A DNA stretch of 64,000 nt from Zanthoxylum bungeanum (GCA_019454045.1 SKCR01047711.1:49182-113181); one strand, 5' to 3'; positions 1 to 10,737 are shown, numbered from the stretch's first letter. Notes: generated from the sequence alone by a model not told the origin. Numbers and translations are program-made.

Positions 1-86
1 TTAGGCATTAAAGTAATCATGCTATGACGTGGTACAAAAGAAGATAACTAATATGGACACAAACACACATGTGAGCACTTTTCCAA

Positions 87-182
87 GTGGTATGTGGAAT
101 TGTATCCCAAGTACAGACCGCACTACCATCCATTCGGAATCGGCTACGGAATTTATGTCTGGGTTTCCATCCGATATACCAC
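87..182 (-). repeat. 96-bp conserved LTR block, copy 1
   Basis: A 96-bp segment bounded by GTGGTA and TACCAC, found in every Tat-type LTR of this window. It is far better conserved than the flanks. Here the terminal stem extends to seven pairs (GTGGTAT/ATACCAC). See copies at 1047, 16106 (split), 32475, 38811 and 45284. Confidence 0.8.
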
Positions 183-390
183 AAGAAATAATACTCAAAT
201 GCTTATCATAACATGGATATATGAATTGTAATACGTTAAGCCAAGACTTAGGTAAATGATGCAACCAATGGAATAAATGTGCTTTTCATTACGATGCCTA
301 CAAAGATAAAGATGACTATATGGGATTTCATAATACATGCGAGAATAGAGCAATGATGTGCTAAAAGATAAATGACATGGCAAGAAGCGC

Positions 391-951
391 GGCAAAACAT
401 CGTGGTAAAGGCTTTTAACCCCTCGACATAGAGGACCTTTAATCCCACTTATTAAGCCCATGCGAACATAATACAATGAATATATAAAGTAAAGAATATG
501 ATATCGGACTTCGCGTATCCGATTGAACACATCTCACACTCAATCGAATACACCTTATTCGGCGCGACAAAGCATCGTGGCAAAGGATTTTAACCTCTTC
601 AATTAGAGGACCTTTCATCGCACTAACTAAGCCCATGCGCAATTAACACAATGCATATATATAAAACAAAAGTGAATACAAAGATATCTGGCGCGGCGAA
701 GCATCGTGGTAAAGGATTTTAACCTCTTCAATTAGAGGACCTTTCATCGCACTTACTAAGCCCATGTGCAATTAACACAATGTCTATATATAAACAAAAG
801 TAAATACAAAGATATCGGATTTCGTATACCCGATTGAACATATCTCACATCCAATCGGATATACATCGTCCGGCGCGATGAAGGATCGTGGTAAAGGATT
901 TTAACCTCTTAAAGTAGAGGACCTTTCATCGCACTTACAAAGCCCATGCGC
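391..951. repeat. Four imperfect repeats inside a Tat-type LTR
   Basis: Units begin near 391, 561, 690 and 871. Each holds a 'catcgtggtaaagg' core, then 'tagaggacctttcatcgc' and 'agcccatgcgc'. Units of about 170-180 bp include an AT-rich spacer with 'gatatcgga' and 'cgattgaaca'; the third spacer is shortened. They lie between two copies of the 96-bp block, so this LTR subfamily grew by local duplication. No product is evident. Confidence 0.8.
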
Positions 952-1046
952 TTTTCTCATCATTACATAAATAAATAACATGCAGAAATTTAAATGGCGG
1001 AATAATTAAATAACTCAAAATAACAAAATAGGTGCCGTTTACTCGA

Positions 1047-1142
1047 GTGGTACGTGGAGTTGTTTCCCAAGTACAGACCGCACTACCATCCATCCGGAAT
1101 CGGCTACAGAATTTATGTCTGGGTTTCCATTCTATATACCAC
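1047..1142 (-). repeat. 96-bp conserved LTR block, copy 2
   Basis: Second copy in the same LTR, again exactly 96 bp from GTGGTA to TACCAC. Compared with the copies at 32475, 38811 and 45284 most differences are transitions, including a paired change (CCCA with TGGG here; CCCG with CGGG there). Confidence 0.8.
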
Positions 1143-2611
1143 AAGAGGCGACACACTTTCCATTCATCCAATACCCAAATCACACATCATATTCATAATA
1201 CATGTATATTTATCTACTCAATGGCCACAACATGCATTTTATCATAAAAATCATGCGAACAAAACTCAATAAATAATAAAAATAAAACAGAAAACGAATG
1301 TGGAAAATACCCTCAGGTCTAACCTTTTTTGCCGACTTTCGGACTTGCGTTTCACGGAGATCGGAAGGGTAAAGCTCCTCAACTTCTCTGGTTCACTGGT
1401 TTAGCATCTTAGCTCACTGTTTTGCTATTTGCTTGCTATTTGGCCTCCGTTTTGCTGCTGTTTTCTCTGTATTTTCTGCTCACTGTTCAGGTCACTGTTT
1501 TGGCATTTCAATGGACTATTTTGGGTGTTTTTTTAAAGGTTTTATATGCAGTTTTTTGTGATTATTTTAGGATTATAAGTGCAGTTTTTTATGTTACTGT
1601 TTTAAGGATTTTAGGGACTGTTTTAAGTGGATTTGGGCTGCTGTTTGGAGTGATTTAGGCGTACAGTACAGGGACTGTTTCAGGTCAGTTGTTTTGGGCA
1701 GTAATGGCGTTAATTGTGACTGTTTTGGTGTGCAGTGGGGGGAGTGTTTAGGGCTGTTTTGTGCGACTTTAGGACTGTATTTGAGGCTTATTTTGGTGTG
1801 GATTAGGGCTGTGAAAGGTGGCTAAAGATGCGGCAAAGGGGTGGGTATTCGGTGGTGAGAGTGGAGGAGATGGAGAGAAATTTTGTTGCTTCTTTATTGT
1901 GATTTGCGTGTAATGTCTAGGGCCTTTTTTGTTGTGATTTGCGTGTGAGTTATGTGTATGAGCTAGGGGAGTGCATGTCTTGGTTAGGGGTTGTTTATAT
2001 AGTGAAGGGCTAGGGCTTCTCCTTGTCTCACAAGGAAGGGATTTGATTTAGTGTTGAGCAAGGAAAGTCAAAGATTTGATGGAGACAAGATTGGTTTAGA
2101 TTAGGAAGTCAATATATTTGATTTGGTTATGAGTGATTTAATTAGGCATAACATCTTTTTATTTAGTATGTGATTTTGTTTAGTTAGGAAGTTAATATAT
2201 TTGATTTATCTATATTAGGTATGATTATATTTTATGTTTTATTTAATTGGTAAATGGTTTAATTATTTTATTTAATTCAATTACATTATCTAATTAATAT
2301 TTTATTTAATTTGGGTGATGGGCGTGTGGGCCTAATGTGGTGTGGGCTTAATGTGGCTTGGTTTGTCTTGGTTAGTGGGTTAGGCGTGTATGGGCTAGAT
2401 TAAAAAGCGTTTTGGTTTTTTTCTAGGCCAAATGTGATCTAAACAGAGGTCCAACAAGTGAGCTTGACGCTAAATAAGTGAACAAGGATCTAACGAAATA
2501 CCGATTCCCTTCCGACGACCGTTTCCCGCAATATCCTTAACTAAAAAGGTAGTGCCTCCAACTGAGACTCATCATCGGGTTTCACATGCAAAAATGCAAT
2601 GCCTACACCTA

Positions 2612-2623
2612 GCTCTGATACCA
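2612..2623 (-). other. Primer binding site of a Copia element (tRNA-iMet type)
   Basis: The minus strand reads TGGTATCAGAGC immediately after the LTR end CCAACA plus one base. This is the standard initiator-tRNA-Met primer site of plant Copia elements. The internal region that should follow is cut off by the Tat-type LTR ending at 2607. Confidence 0.85.
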
Positions 2624-2624
2624 T

Positions 2625-3630
2625 TGTTGGAGTTTACTAAGGTCCCCAAGGATCAATAAACAAGCATGAACATGTGTGAATACAATCGAGAAAGTCGCGG
2701 AATACTCACATCGATCGGTTGAGCGACGCTACGACGAACAAAAACGATTTCTGCTCACTGTGAAGCTCACGGCAGTGGCTGTGTGCAGCTCACTGGTTTG
2801 GCTCGGGTTTGGTCCTTCGTCAAGCTCCAAGCTTCATCGAATGATTCCTGGCTCATGGGTGGACTTCCCTATCACCCTCGCATGTCTCTGGGAGTGCTAG
2901 CTCTCTTGAGTTTGCCACAAAATCAAGCACTTTTGGCTTCCCTTTTTGCTCACTGGTTTCTCAGAAAACCAGAACAAGAACAGCCCACAGTGGGAGAGAG
3001 AGAGAGGTGGAGAAGAGAGAAGAAAGAGTGAATATGCTAAATGATTTCCAAAATCAAAAAAGACTTAAAATGATATACCAAAATTTGGTTTATGTTCATT
3101 TAATTCCTTACACATTTGAGTGTCCAACACTCAAACATCAACTCACATCATTCAAGTTTTCAATTCACATCACTCAAAGTGACAAGTGATTTGACGCTTG
3201 ATACGACTAGCGATTTGACGCTTGATTTGACTTGCGTGCCGCACTCGAATTCGAAATGTGAATGCGCTCGCAAACAATCCCGGGCTCTGGTTCGCTAATT
3301 CCAAATTAATGAATTTTCCGTTGCGAAGCAATTAAATGATTACACCTAGCGAAGTCAGTATTCACATCGCTAACGAATTAATTCTAAATTAATTCGTTCG
3401 CCCGAATTAAAATCTAATTTTTATTCCGCGTCGAAATCCAATTTCGTTTAATATATCAAATATATTAATTTACCGATTAATTCCAAATTAATCTTTAGCT
3501 CTCTTTAAATGATATTTTATCCCAGATAAAATATCTCCGTAATTAATCCCAGATTAATTTTCTCTCTCATTTAATTAATCCAAGATTAATAAAAGTGCGA
3601 GTCATACGTCATCAGTGAATCTTTGGGAAG
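2625..3630 (-). mobile_element. Copia 5' LTR, truncated
   Basis: On the minus strand this is the 3' part of a Copia LTR ending in CCAACA followed by the primer site. It matches the LTR at 57973-60043, including the hairpin-rich segment (about 3296-3600) and the 'gtgcgagtcatacgtcatc' segment. The LTR stops at 3630, where an unrelated gypsy LTR begins, so its 5' half is missing. No target duplication can be assigned. Confidence 0.8.
3296..3600. repeat. Hairpin ladder in Copia LTR (copy 1)
   Basis: A series of short inverted repeats with three-base loops (CCA, CTA or CAA on this strand), for example gatattttatc-CCA-gataaaatatc and cgaattaatt-CTA-aattaattcg. The same series recurs at about 26850-27150, 49852-50152, 51760-52005 and 58690-58995. 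Confidence 0.8.
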
Positions 3631-4243
3631 TTATGAGCGAAAAATATATCAATATTTACCGCCCCTTTAACTTAATATTTTGTTTAGTTTCTCGGGTTTG
3701 ATGAACGTTTTGATGTGTTTTAGTTTATTTTGCAGATAAAATAATATCGGGTCTCAATGAAATCATTTAGGATGAAATATGGGTCAAATAAGGGCAATTA
3801 TTGGACTTGATATTTTAATTTTGGAGATTGGAAACTTGAAAGGGCGTTTTGACGAAGTGCAGTTTTGGAAATTCTAGTTTTGCGCATCTGTCGTATTTTG
3901 GGCATAACCTTTTACTCAGATATCGGATTGAGCTGATTCAAGTTTCAGATTAAGTAAGACTCAAAGATATACAACTTTAAAAAACAAAATAATTTCTAAG
4001 TCTGAAGTGTTCATGCCCGAAATTGATGAACCATCCAGAAGTGTGTAGTGTGTAATTATTAAAGTCACTTTCAATCATTTTCAAAGCAAAAAAATAAATT
4101 AATAAAAAATAATAAAAATTATCAAATCATCACCAAACATGATAAGAGATTAGTGGAGCAATTAATAATGGATTTGGTGGAGCAATTAGTGGAGCAATTA
4201 ATAATTGATTTGGTGGATGATTTGATGGAGGCAAAATTTTGCC

Positions 4244-4251
4244 TATAAATA
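4244..4251 (+). promoter_or_regulatory. LTR TATA box
   Basis: TATAAATA in a GC-poor LTR, followed 60-70 bp later by 'ttcttctaaggaattc'. The mirror-image LTR carries the same box at 7221-7228. Confidence 0.5.
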
Positions 4252-4560
4252 CCAAGCCATTTCATTTGTAAAATTCATACTTTCTTCTAAGGAATTCTTA
4301 AGAATACTAAGAAGATTGTATCTTGTTTGTTTATTTACAGCTTTCAGTAATTAATTTTCGTTTTCGCCCTTTCTTTTCTTTACTTTTCAGTTTTTACTTT
4401 CCGCAATTTACTTTTACGCACAGTACTTTTCTTTATTTAATTTTCAGTTTTTACTTTTCAGTAATGAGGAGGTAACTCCCCTTTGCTGGGGTAAAAGGTA
4501 AAACTTTTATTACTAATATTTAGATTAATCTCCCTTAATTATAATATATAAACTAGTTAA

Positions 4561-4722
4561 AACCTGACTTAACGAGGATACCGCCATATTGGTCGGTTGG
4601 TAATTATTTAAATTGGTTTTAACCTGACTAAAGTGGATACCGCCTGATTGGTCGGTTGGTAATTAATTATTAATTTGACTTAATCTGGATACCGCCTATA
4701 TGGATGGTTGGTAATTATCATG
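4561..4722. repeat. Three approx. 60-bp tandem units in LTR
   Basis: Each unit has a 'ggataccgcc', a 'ggtcggttggtaatta' and an AT-rich tail. Mirror copies lie at 6755-6915 and diverged relatives at 22620-22990, so the array belongs to this LTR family. Confidence 0.8.
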
Positions 4723-4819
4723 CAAAGTTAATATATTATATTAAGGGAGATATCTAAAATAGAAGTAATAAAAGTGGATCCTTTTACCTCAACATTTTCT
4801 TTAATTGTAATTTTACCTT

Positions 4820-4930
4820 ATTTACTTTTCAGCAATTTACTTTTCAGCAATTTACTTTTCAGCATTTAATTTTCAGTATTTAATTTTAGCATTTACTTTT
4901 CAGCATTTAAATTTCAGTATTTTACTTTAT
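4820..4930. repeat. TTTTCAGCATTTA short tandem repeats
   Basis: About eight degenerate units of 12-14 bp alternating 'cagcaattta' and 'cagtatttaa'. The reversed array is at 6510-6655, and a relative is at 23100-23290 in the solo LTR. Confidence 0.75.
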
Positions 4931-5727
4931 GTCTTTTATTTTATTTAAGTTTTTTTACTACCCGTAAATATGTGTCGTAACTAAGCCAATTATCTGGGGT
5001 TGTGATGAAATCCAATATCACCGGTTTATAAAGGGTTAAATTATAGTTGTGGTAATTTAAAGGTTTACTTATTAAGTCTTAAGCTTAATGCTTCTTGTTG
5101 TCTGATCACCAATAAGATTGATGTGGTAAATCTAAAATGAACTAGACATAGGGATTTTAGGTTTCAGCCTTAGACTTAATAGCCCACGATCTTCCTTGAG
5201 GATAGATAGCCCTTTAATAGATTTCCTTACAGGATAGACATATACCTGTCGGGCGGGGGTAGCCATAATAGGAACTTAAACTTAATGAATCCAGATAATT
5301 TGGTTGACATAGAGATATGGTTCAATTGGGTTAAACTGGGTATTTGCGTCTGACCATCGACAGAGGCTTTTGCATAATTTAGTGTTCAAGGTTAGTAAAC
5401 CGATTTATTACACAAACATAAAATAACCACTTCATCTTTAAATGATATTGGATGAAATCACAACCCTAGATAGTTTTTAATATTGAATTTTCTTAAAACC
5501 TACTTTTGAACAATTTTATTTACTTGTTTTTAAATTTAGAATCGTCACCATTTCAAATCAATCAAACAACCTGTTAGATACTAGTAATCATTTGACTTCA
5601 TAAAATTAATAGATTAGATATTAAGTCCTCGTGTGATCGATATTTTATACTACTTGAACGATACGTGCGCTTGCGTTATATGTGTGTGTTTACGCCGGTC
5701 AAGTTTTTTAGGGATTTTAGATATATT

Positions 5728-7841
5728 TGATCGGCGTAAACACACACGCATAACGCAAGCGCACGTATCGTTCAAGTAGTATAAAAATATCGATCCCACG
5801 AGGACTTAATATCTAATCTATTAATTTTATGAAGTCAAATGATTACTAGTATCTAACAGGTTGTTTGATTGATTTGAATGGTGACGATTCTAAATTTAAA
5901 AACAAGTAAATAAAATTGTTCGAAAGTAGGTTTTAAGAAAATTCAATATTAAAAACTATCTAGGGTTGTGATTTCTTCCAATATCATTTTAAAGATGAAG
6001 CGGTTATTTTATGTTTGTGTAATAAATCGGTTTACTAACCTGGAACACTAAATTGTGCAAAAGCCTCTGTCGATGGTCAGACGCAAATAGCCAGTTTAAC
6101 CCAATTGAACCATATGTCTATGTCAACCAAATTATCTGGATTCATTAAGTTTAAGTTCCAATTATGGCTACCCCCGCCCGACAGGTATATGTCTATCCTG
6201 TAAGGAAATCTATTAAAGGGTTATCTATCCTCAAGGAAGATCGTGGGCTATTAAGTCTAAGGCTGAAACCTAAAATCCCTATGTCTAGTTCATTTTAGAT
6301 TTACCACATCAATCTTATTGGTGATCAGACAACAAGAAGCATTAAGCTTAAGACTTAATAAGTAAACCTTTAAATTACCCAAACTATAATTTAACCCTTT
6401 ATAAACCGGTGATATTGGATTTCATCACAACCCCAGATAATTGGCTTAGTTACGACACATATTTACGAGTAGTAAAAAAAACTTAAATAAAATAAAAGAC
6501 ATAAAGTAAAATACTGAAAATTAAATGCTGAAAAGTAAATGCTGAAAGTAAATGCTGAAATTAAATACTGAAAATTAAATGCTGAAAAGTAAATGCTGAA
6601 AGTAATTGCTAAAAAGTAAATTGCTGAAAAGTAAATTGCTGAAAAGTAAATAAAGTAAAATTACAATAAAAGAAAATGTTGAGGTAAAAGGATCCACTTT
6701 TATTACTTCTATTTTAGATATCTCCTTTAATATAATATATTAACTTTGCATGATAATTACCAACCAGCCATATAGACGGTATCCAGATTAAGTCAAATTA
6801 ATAATTAATTACCAACCGACCAATCAGGCGGTATCCAGTTTAGTCAGGTTAAAACCAATTTAAATAATTACCAACCGACCAATATGGCGGTATCCTCGTT
6901 AAGTCAGATTTTAACTAGTTTATATATTATAATTAAGGGAGATTAATCTAAATATTAGTAATAAAAGTTTTACCTTTTACCCCAGCAAAGGGGAGTTACC
7001 TCCTCATTACTGAAAAGTAAAAACTGAAAATTAAAGAAAGAAAAGTATTGTGCGTAAAAGTAAATTGCGGAAAGTAAAAACTGAAAAGTAAATAAAAGAA
7101 AGTGCGAAAGCAGAAATTAATTACTAAAAGCTATAAATAAACAAACAAGATACAATCTTCTTAGTATTCTTAAGGAATTCCTTAGAAGAAAGTATGAATT
7201 TTACAAATGAAATGGCTTGGTATTTATAGGCAAAATTTTGCCTCCATCAAATCATCTACCAAATCAATTATTAATTGCTCCACTAATTACTCCACCAAAT
7301 CCATTATTAATTGCTCCACTAATCTCTTATCATGTTTGGTGATGATTTGATAATTTTTATTATTTATTTCTTAATTTATTTTTTGCTTTGAAAATGATTG
7401 AAAGTGACTTTAATAATTACACACTACACACTTCTGGATGGTTCATAAATTTAGGTCATGAAATCTTCAGAATTAGAAAATATTTTCTCTTTAAAGGTTG
7501 TAGCTCCTTGAGTCTTCTTTAATCTGGAACTTGAATCAGCTCAATTCGATATCTGAGTAAAGAGTTATGCCCAAAATACGACAGATGCGTAAAACTAGAA
7601 TTTCCAAAACTGCACTTCGTCAAAACGCCCTTTCAATTTTCCAATCTCCAAAATTAAAATATCAAGTCCAATAATTGCCCTTACTTGACCCATATTTAAT
7701 CCTAAATGATTTCATTGACACCCGATATTATTTTATCTGCAAAATAAACAAAAACACATCAAAACGTTCATCAAACCCGAGAAACTAAATAAAATATTAA
7801 GTTAAAGGGGCGGTAAATATTGATATATTTTCCGCTCATCA
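5728..7841 (-). mobile_element. 3' LTR of a minus-strand Athila-like gypsy element
   Basis: On the minus strand the LTR runs TGATGAGCGG...CGCCGATCA, with TGAT/ATCA ends. It is directly preceded by a polypurine tract (minus strand of 7842-7857) and by internal sequence including an integrase C-terminus, so this is a genuine 3' LTR. TATA box at 7221-7228. It has the same repeats as its mirror copy at 3631-5701. Confidence 0.85.
7221..7228 (-). promoter_or_regulatory. LTR TATA box
   Basis: Minus-strand TATAAATA at the position equivalent to 4244-4251 in the mirror LTR. Confidence 0.5.
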
Positions 7842-7857
7842 CACCCCCAAACCTAAC
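7842..7857 (-). other. Polypurine tract of Athila-like element
   Basis: The minus strand reads GTTAGGTTTGGGGGTG directly before TGATGAGC. A 'TTTGGGGGTG' tract just before a TGAT LTR start is characteristic of Athila/Tat-type plant gypsy elements, and fixes the orientation of the whole 5728-11097 unit. Confidence 0.85.
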
Positions 7858-9169
7858 ATTTTGCTAGTCCTCGAGCAAAACAACAAAATAAAAATAAAAT
7901 TCAACTAAGCCACTTTCGTAGGGATCACGGTTACATTTAGCATATGCAACAAGCCTTTAAACCCCTAGGTGTCCCTAGTGGACGAGTTATAGTCTCGTGA
8001 GGGCTTACAGCAACGATACCCACAAACGTTTTACAAAGTTAAAAATATAATAAAACTAATGCACACAAAAGCAAAAAGACAAGAGAAAAGAGAATACAGA
8101 TGTTAGTGACTAATCAGGTGAAACTTTTACTCCAAGTTACTAGTTGTTTTATTTCATTCTAAATTACCGAATAAGTAAATTCTCCGATTATTTTTACCAT
8201 TCTCCATATACAGAGCCAACAAAATATTAATCAACTCATTTTTGCCCACAACAGTCATAAGTGCAGTTGATAAGAGAGTAATATTTTTGTCCTAAAGTTT
8301 TATCAGAATTCACACCTTTTTGCAGCAATTGAATAATTTTTCTGATTTTTCTGATTTTTTTCTTTGATTTTTCTCTATTTTTTATTTATATACAATATCT
8401 TCCATCTATGTAGCGAGTGTTGGGTTGGTGGCTCCCAAACCAGTTGGCTTTAGGGCACCAGGTGTTAAGACACCCCTACGGACTTAATTACTCAGACATC
8501 ATATATATATATTTTTGCAGCATCTTTGATCCATGTAGCGAGCTTTGGGCCAATGACTCCCAAACCAGTTGGTTTTAGGGCACTAGGTGTCAAAACACCC
8601 TTACAGACTTAATAACTCGGATCTCGGACGTTTTTTTTTTTTTTTTTTTTTACTCCATTGCTTTTTGAGATGCTTCCTCCAATTAAACTAGAGCACTGAA
8701 TATTACAAACTTTTCAATTTTAGCTCATGTCCATATGTTACCATGTATGTTGATAATATCTGTCAACTGAGCATATGAAGATTCATTTTAGTCAATTTTA
8801 TGGAGAATTTACAAATTAAATAATTCAAAAGGAAATAAACAAAAATTAACTTGTTTCGAATTAGGTTTGAGATACGTCTCAGGAGTGGAAACTCCTTACT
8901 CAGCTATCTCTTACCAATTTCACCTTTTTAGTCAAAATAAAAATACAAAAACACAAAATATTTTTTGTAATTTTTGAAAATTTTTCAATTTTTTTGTATT
9001 TTTCGAAAAATTTTGAACTAAAAATAGAAACAACACACAACTAAAAAAACAAGGTACTAATCAACTAATTCTCTCCCCCTAACCTAAATGAGACATTGTC
9101 CCCAATGTCTTAAACAGTAGTAGAAGAGTTTAGAAGATAATACCTGGTTAGCTGAAATTCTACAGGAGA
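7858..9169 (-). other. 3' non-coding region of Athila-like element
   Basis: No credible reading frame. It includes two copies of an approx. 95-bp sequence 125 bp apart (8404-8500 and 8529-8622, each with 'atgtagcgag' and 'ccaaaccagttgg'), a T run at 8631-8651, and AT-rich filler. 'gtctcaggagtggaaactcc' near 8876 resembles 'gtctcaagagtcgaagatat' near 10239, which suggests an older duplication around the accessory genes. Confidence 0.6.
8404..8622. repeat. Two direct repeats, period 125 bp
   Basis: Both units share 'atgtagcgag', 'ctcccaaaccagttgg', 'ttagggcac' and 'acacccttacggactta' with about 85% similarity by eye. Confidence 0.75.
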
Positions 9170-9821
9170 TTAAAGGTTAAGATCCAGATTAACACGACGC
9201 CTCTTACCACGATCATCCTCGGACCAATTTATCTTTGAAAAGACAGGGTCAATTTGTGGTTCATAGGCTAAGAGTTGGTCTATTAGATCCGGAGCAGTTC
9301 TGGCAGTAAATAAGAGTTCTTTTAAAGGTTTTGATATGAACCCATTTCTCCGGGCATCATCAAGAAACACACAAAGGAAATCATAAAATCCATCAACGTT
9401 AAACAGCCTAATTGGTTTCTGGTGTATGTTCAGGTTCGCCCAAGATAGTACTATAAAAATTTCCTCCAATGTGCCCAAGCCACCTGGCAAAGCAATAAAA
9501 GCATCAGCACGGTTAATCATTTCTACCAGTCGTTCAGACATACCTGGCACCATCAGTTCCTCTCCGTTTGATGATCCAATAAGATTTGCCTCTGCCAAGG
9601 GTTTTGGATGATTACTAAAACGTTACTACCTCCTTCCTGTACGGCTTTTGAAACGATCCCCATAAGTCCAAGATTACCTCCGCCATATATTAAGTGCATA
9701 TTCCTTGCAGCTAAGACTCGACCCAATTCCTGTGCTGCTTCTATGTATGTGGTTTAGTACCAACACTACTACCGCAAAACACACAAATATTTTCAACTCG
9801 TCTTCTTGAAGTGGCTTCCAT
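9170..9821 (-). pseudogene. Intron-free LOG-like cytokinin riboside 5'-monophosphate phosphoribohydrolase pseudogene
   Basis: LOG enzymes release active cytokinin bases from cytokinin nucleotides in one step. The minus-strand reading starts at the ATG at 9821. It shows CVFCGSS (9765-9785), YGGGNLGLMG (about 9658-9689) and, in an uninterrupted 142-codon frame (9598-9170), the family signature PGGLGTLEE (9461-9487) and NVDGFYDFL. Length, about 215 residues, fits the family. Two frameshifts (near 9755 and 9615) break the frame, so it is not functional as read. Plant LOG genes normally have several introns; none is present, as expected of a retrocopy. The C-terminus ends KRRR then LDLNL, unlike the LOG tails I know. 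It sits in sense orientation between integrase and 3' LTR. Family assignment is sure; capture is inferred. Confidence 0.9.
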
Positions 9822-10169
9822 GTTTTTATGTATTTCTTTCTCAAATCAGGATGCCTTCAAAAGTGCATTGACGAGCTGAATTTATAGTACCTGAAAAGGA
9901 TGAGTAAAAATAGCACAAGTATCTTCCAAAGGACGATTAGTAACAAAATAGTAAAATAGATCGTGATATGGTCAAAAAGGTCTGGATCCTGTCGGAGAAA
10001 ATAAAAGAAAACAACAAAACAAATCAAAATTATTAGGAAAAGACAAAGACATATAATATGTACAAGAATTAGAGCTTGATTAACGTCTATGCGTCAAGGA
10101 CAAGTTTCCCATCCATTTTCTTATAAATTGGCAAACAGGGTCTTTTTGAGTCAGATTCCCAAGACTTAA
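9822..10169 (-). other. Spacer between accessory ORF and LOG pseudogene
   Basis: Non-coding. On the minus strand two pyrimidine-rich stretches end in CAG: 'tattttctccgacag' (about 9987) and 'ctcatccttttcag' (about 9895, some 75 nt before the LOG ATG). Either could act as a splice acceptor for a subgenomic transcript; this is inference from sequence alone. Confidence 0.4.
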
Positions 10170-10634
10170 CTATTGTCTTTCTTTTTGAAATTGTGTATGT
10201 AATCTACGAAAGGCTATGTGAACATATCCACTGGGATGCGTCTCAAGAGTCGAAGATATATCATCTAAAGACTCCTTACTCAAGCCATCCCTAATGAATT
10301 TAATTTTGTCTTCGCGATTATTAGACACCATTCCTAAAGAACGACAACGAGTATTGCAATTCCAACGTGCACATTTCTAACAAACACCCATTTGCTTAGC
10401 TCTTCGTTTCTTTGCATATATGCTTCTTCCAAAACCAGGCAGATGTGAAATAAAAGAGTCTTAAGACTCACCTGCCAATCGGACTCGTGCTTCAATTACC
10501 CAACGAATGTCATTGGGAACACCATGGATCGTCAGTAACCTCATCCGTTCCAAGCGAGCTTTGTAAACTTTCATTAGATATTTTTGAGGGAGAGAAGGAA
10601 ATTGCTTGTGAAGATTTGCGAGAGCTTCTTCCAT
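10170..10634 (-). pseudogene. Accessory ORF of unknown function with Cys cluster
   Basis: A frame of 154 codons from ATG at 10634 to TAG at 10172, interrupted by two in-frame stops (codons 58 and 86) but by no frameshift. The first part is helical and charged (starts MEEALANLHKQFPSLPQKY). The middle holds C85-x2-C88-x4-C93-x3-C97, a possible zinc-binding knuckle with Trp and Asn between the cysteines. The last part is mixed and charged. I do not recognise the family. Its place, directly after pol and behind a splice-acceptor-like tract at 10651, is where Athila elements carry the env-like gene. It may be a decayed accessory gene of the element or a second captured host fragment. Confidence 0.6.
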
Positions 10635-10650
10635 CTTGAAATGTCTTAAC

Positions 10651-10664
10651 CTGCAAAAAACTAA
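10651..10664 (-). promoter_or_regulatory. Putative splice acceptor before accessory ORF
   Basis: The minus strand reads 'tttagttttttgcag|gttaag', 17-19 nt before the ATG at 10634. Athila elements are thought to express the post-pol gene from a spliced RNA; the resemblance is suggestive only. Confidence 0.4.
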
Positions 10665-10712
10665 ACACACAAAATTAAATCACACCAAATCACAATATAT
10701 ACAAAAATTGCA

Positions 10713-10737
10713 TGGGTTGCCTCCCTACTAGCGCTAA
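10713..10737 (-). other. Conserved post-pol motif of Athila-like elements
   Basis: The minus strand reads 'cttagcgctagtagggaggc' then 'aaccc'. A GCGCT..GGGAGGCAACCC motif follows pol in many plant gypsy elements of this group. The plus-strand remnant carries the same motif at 12334-12359. Confidence 0.7.

Larger units (their letters stand above)
1..2607 (-). mobile_element. Tat/Ogre-type gypsy LTR, truncated by window start
   Basis: The right end (2440-2607) matches the ends of the three LTRs at 31979-47125: an 'acagaggtccaacaag' segment, a 'cgtttcccgc' segment and the terminal 'gcaatgcctaca'. The block near 1310 ('cctcaggtctaacc') and the 96-bp blocks at 87 and 1047 also match those LTRs. 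By comparison with elements whose primer site is visible, transcription runs on the minus strand and 2607 is the LTR 5' end. Between these anchors the sequence is highly diverged, so this is a distant subfamily. It interrupts the Copia element whose primer site lies at 2612-2623. The other LTR end is outside the window. Confidence 0.75.
3631..5701 (+). mobile_element. Gypsy LTR, plus orientation (left arm of palindrome)
   Basis: Starts as a degenerate TGATGAGCGG and ends 'cgccggtca', matching in reverse complement the LTR at 5728-7841 almost base for base. Contains a TATAAATA box at 4244. Two sets of short tandem repeats are present: about 60-bp units with 'taccgcc..ggtcggttggtaatta' (4561-4722) and 'ttttcagcattta' units (4820-4930). 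No primer site or internal region follows its 3' end; after a 26-bp spacer the inverted partner begins. It abuts a truncated Copia LTR, so this copy is rearranged rather than a clean insertion. Confidence 0.8.
3631..7841. repeat. 4.2-kb near-perfect palindrome (two LTRs tail to tail)
   Basis: 3631-5701 and 5728-7841 are reverse complements with few substitutions and small indels, separated by 26 bp (5702-5727). The innermost paired bases are tttacgccggtca against tgatcggcgtaaa. High arm identity points to a recent origin or continuing conversion between arms. Confidence 0.9.

Noticed and set aside
87..186. Reading the 96-bp LTR block as a short conserved peptide
   Set aside because: All three frames are open over the block, the usable start differs among copies, and substitutions do not favour third positions of any frame; RNA structure fits better.
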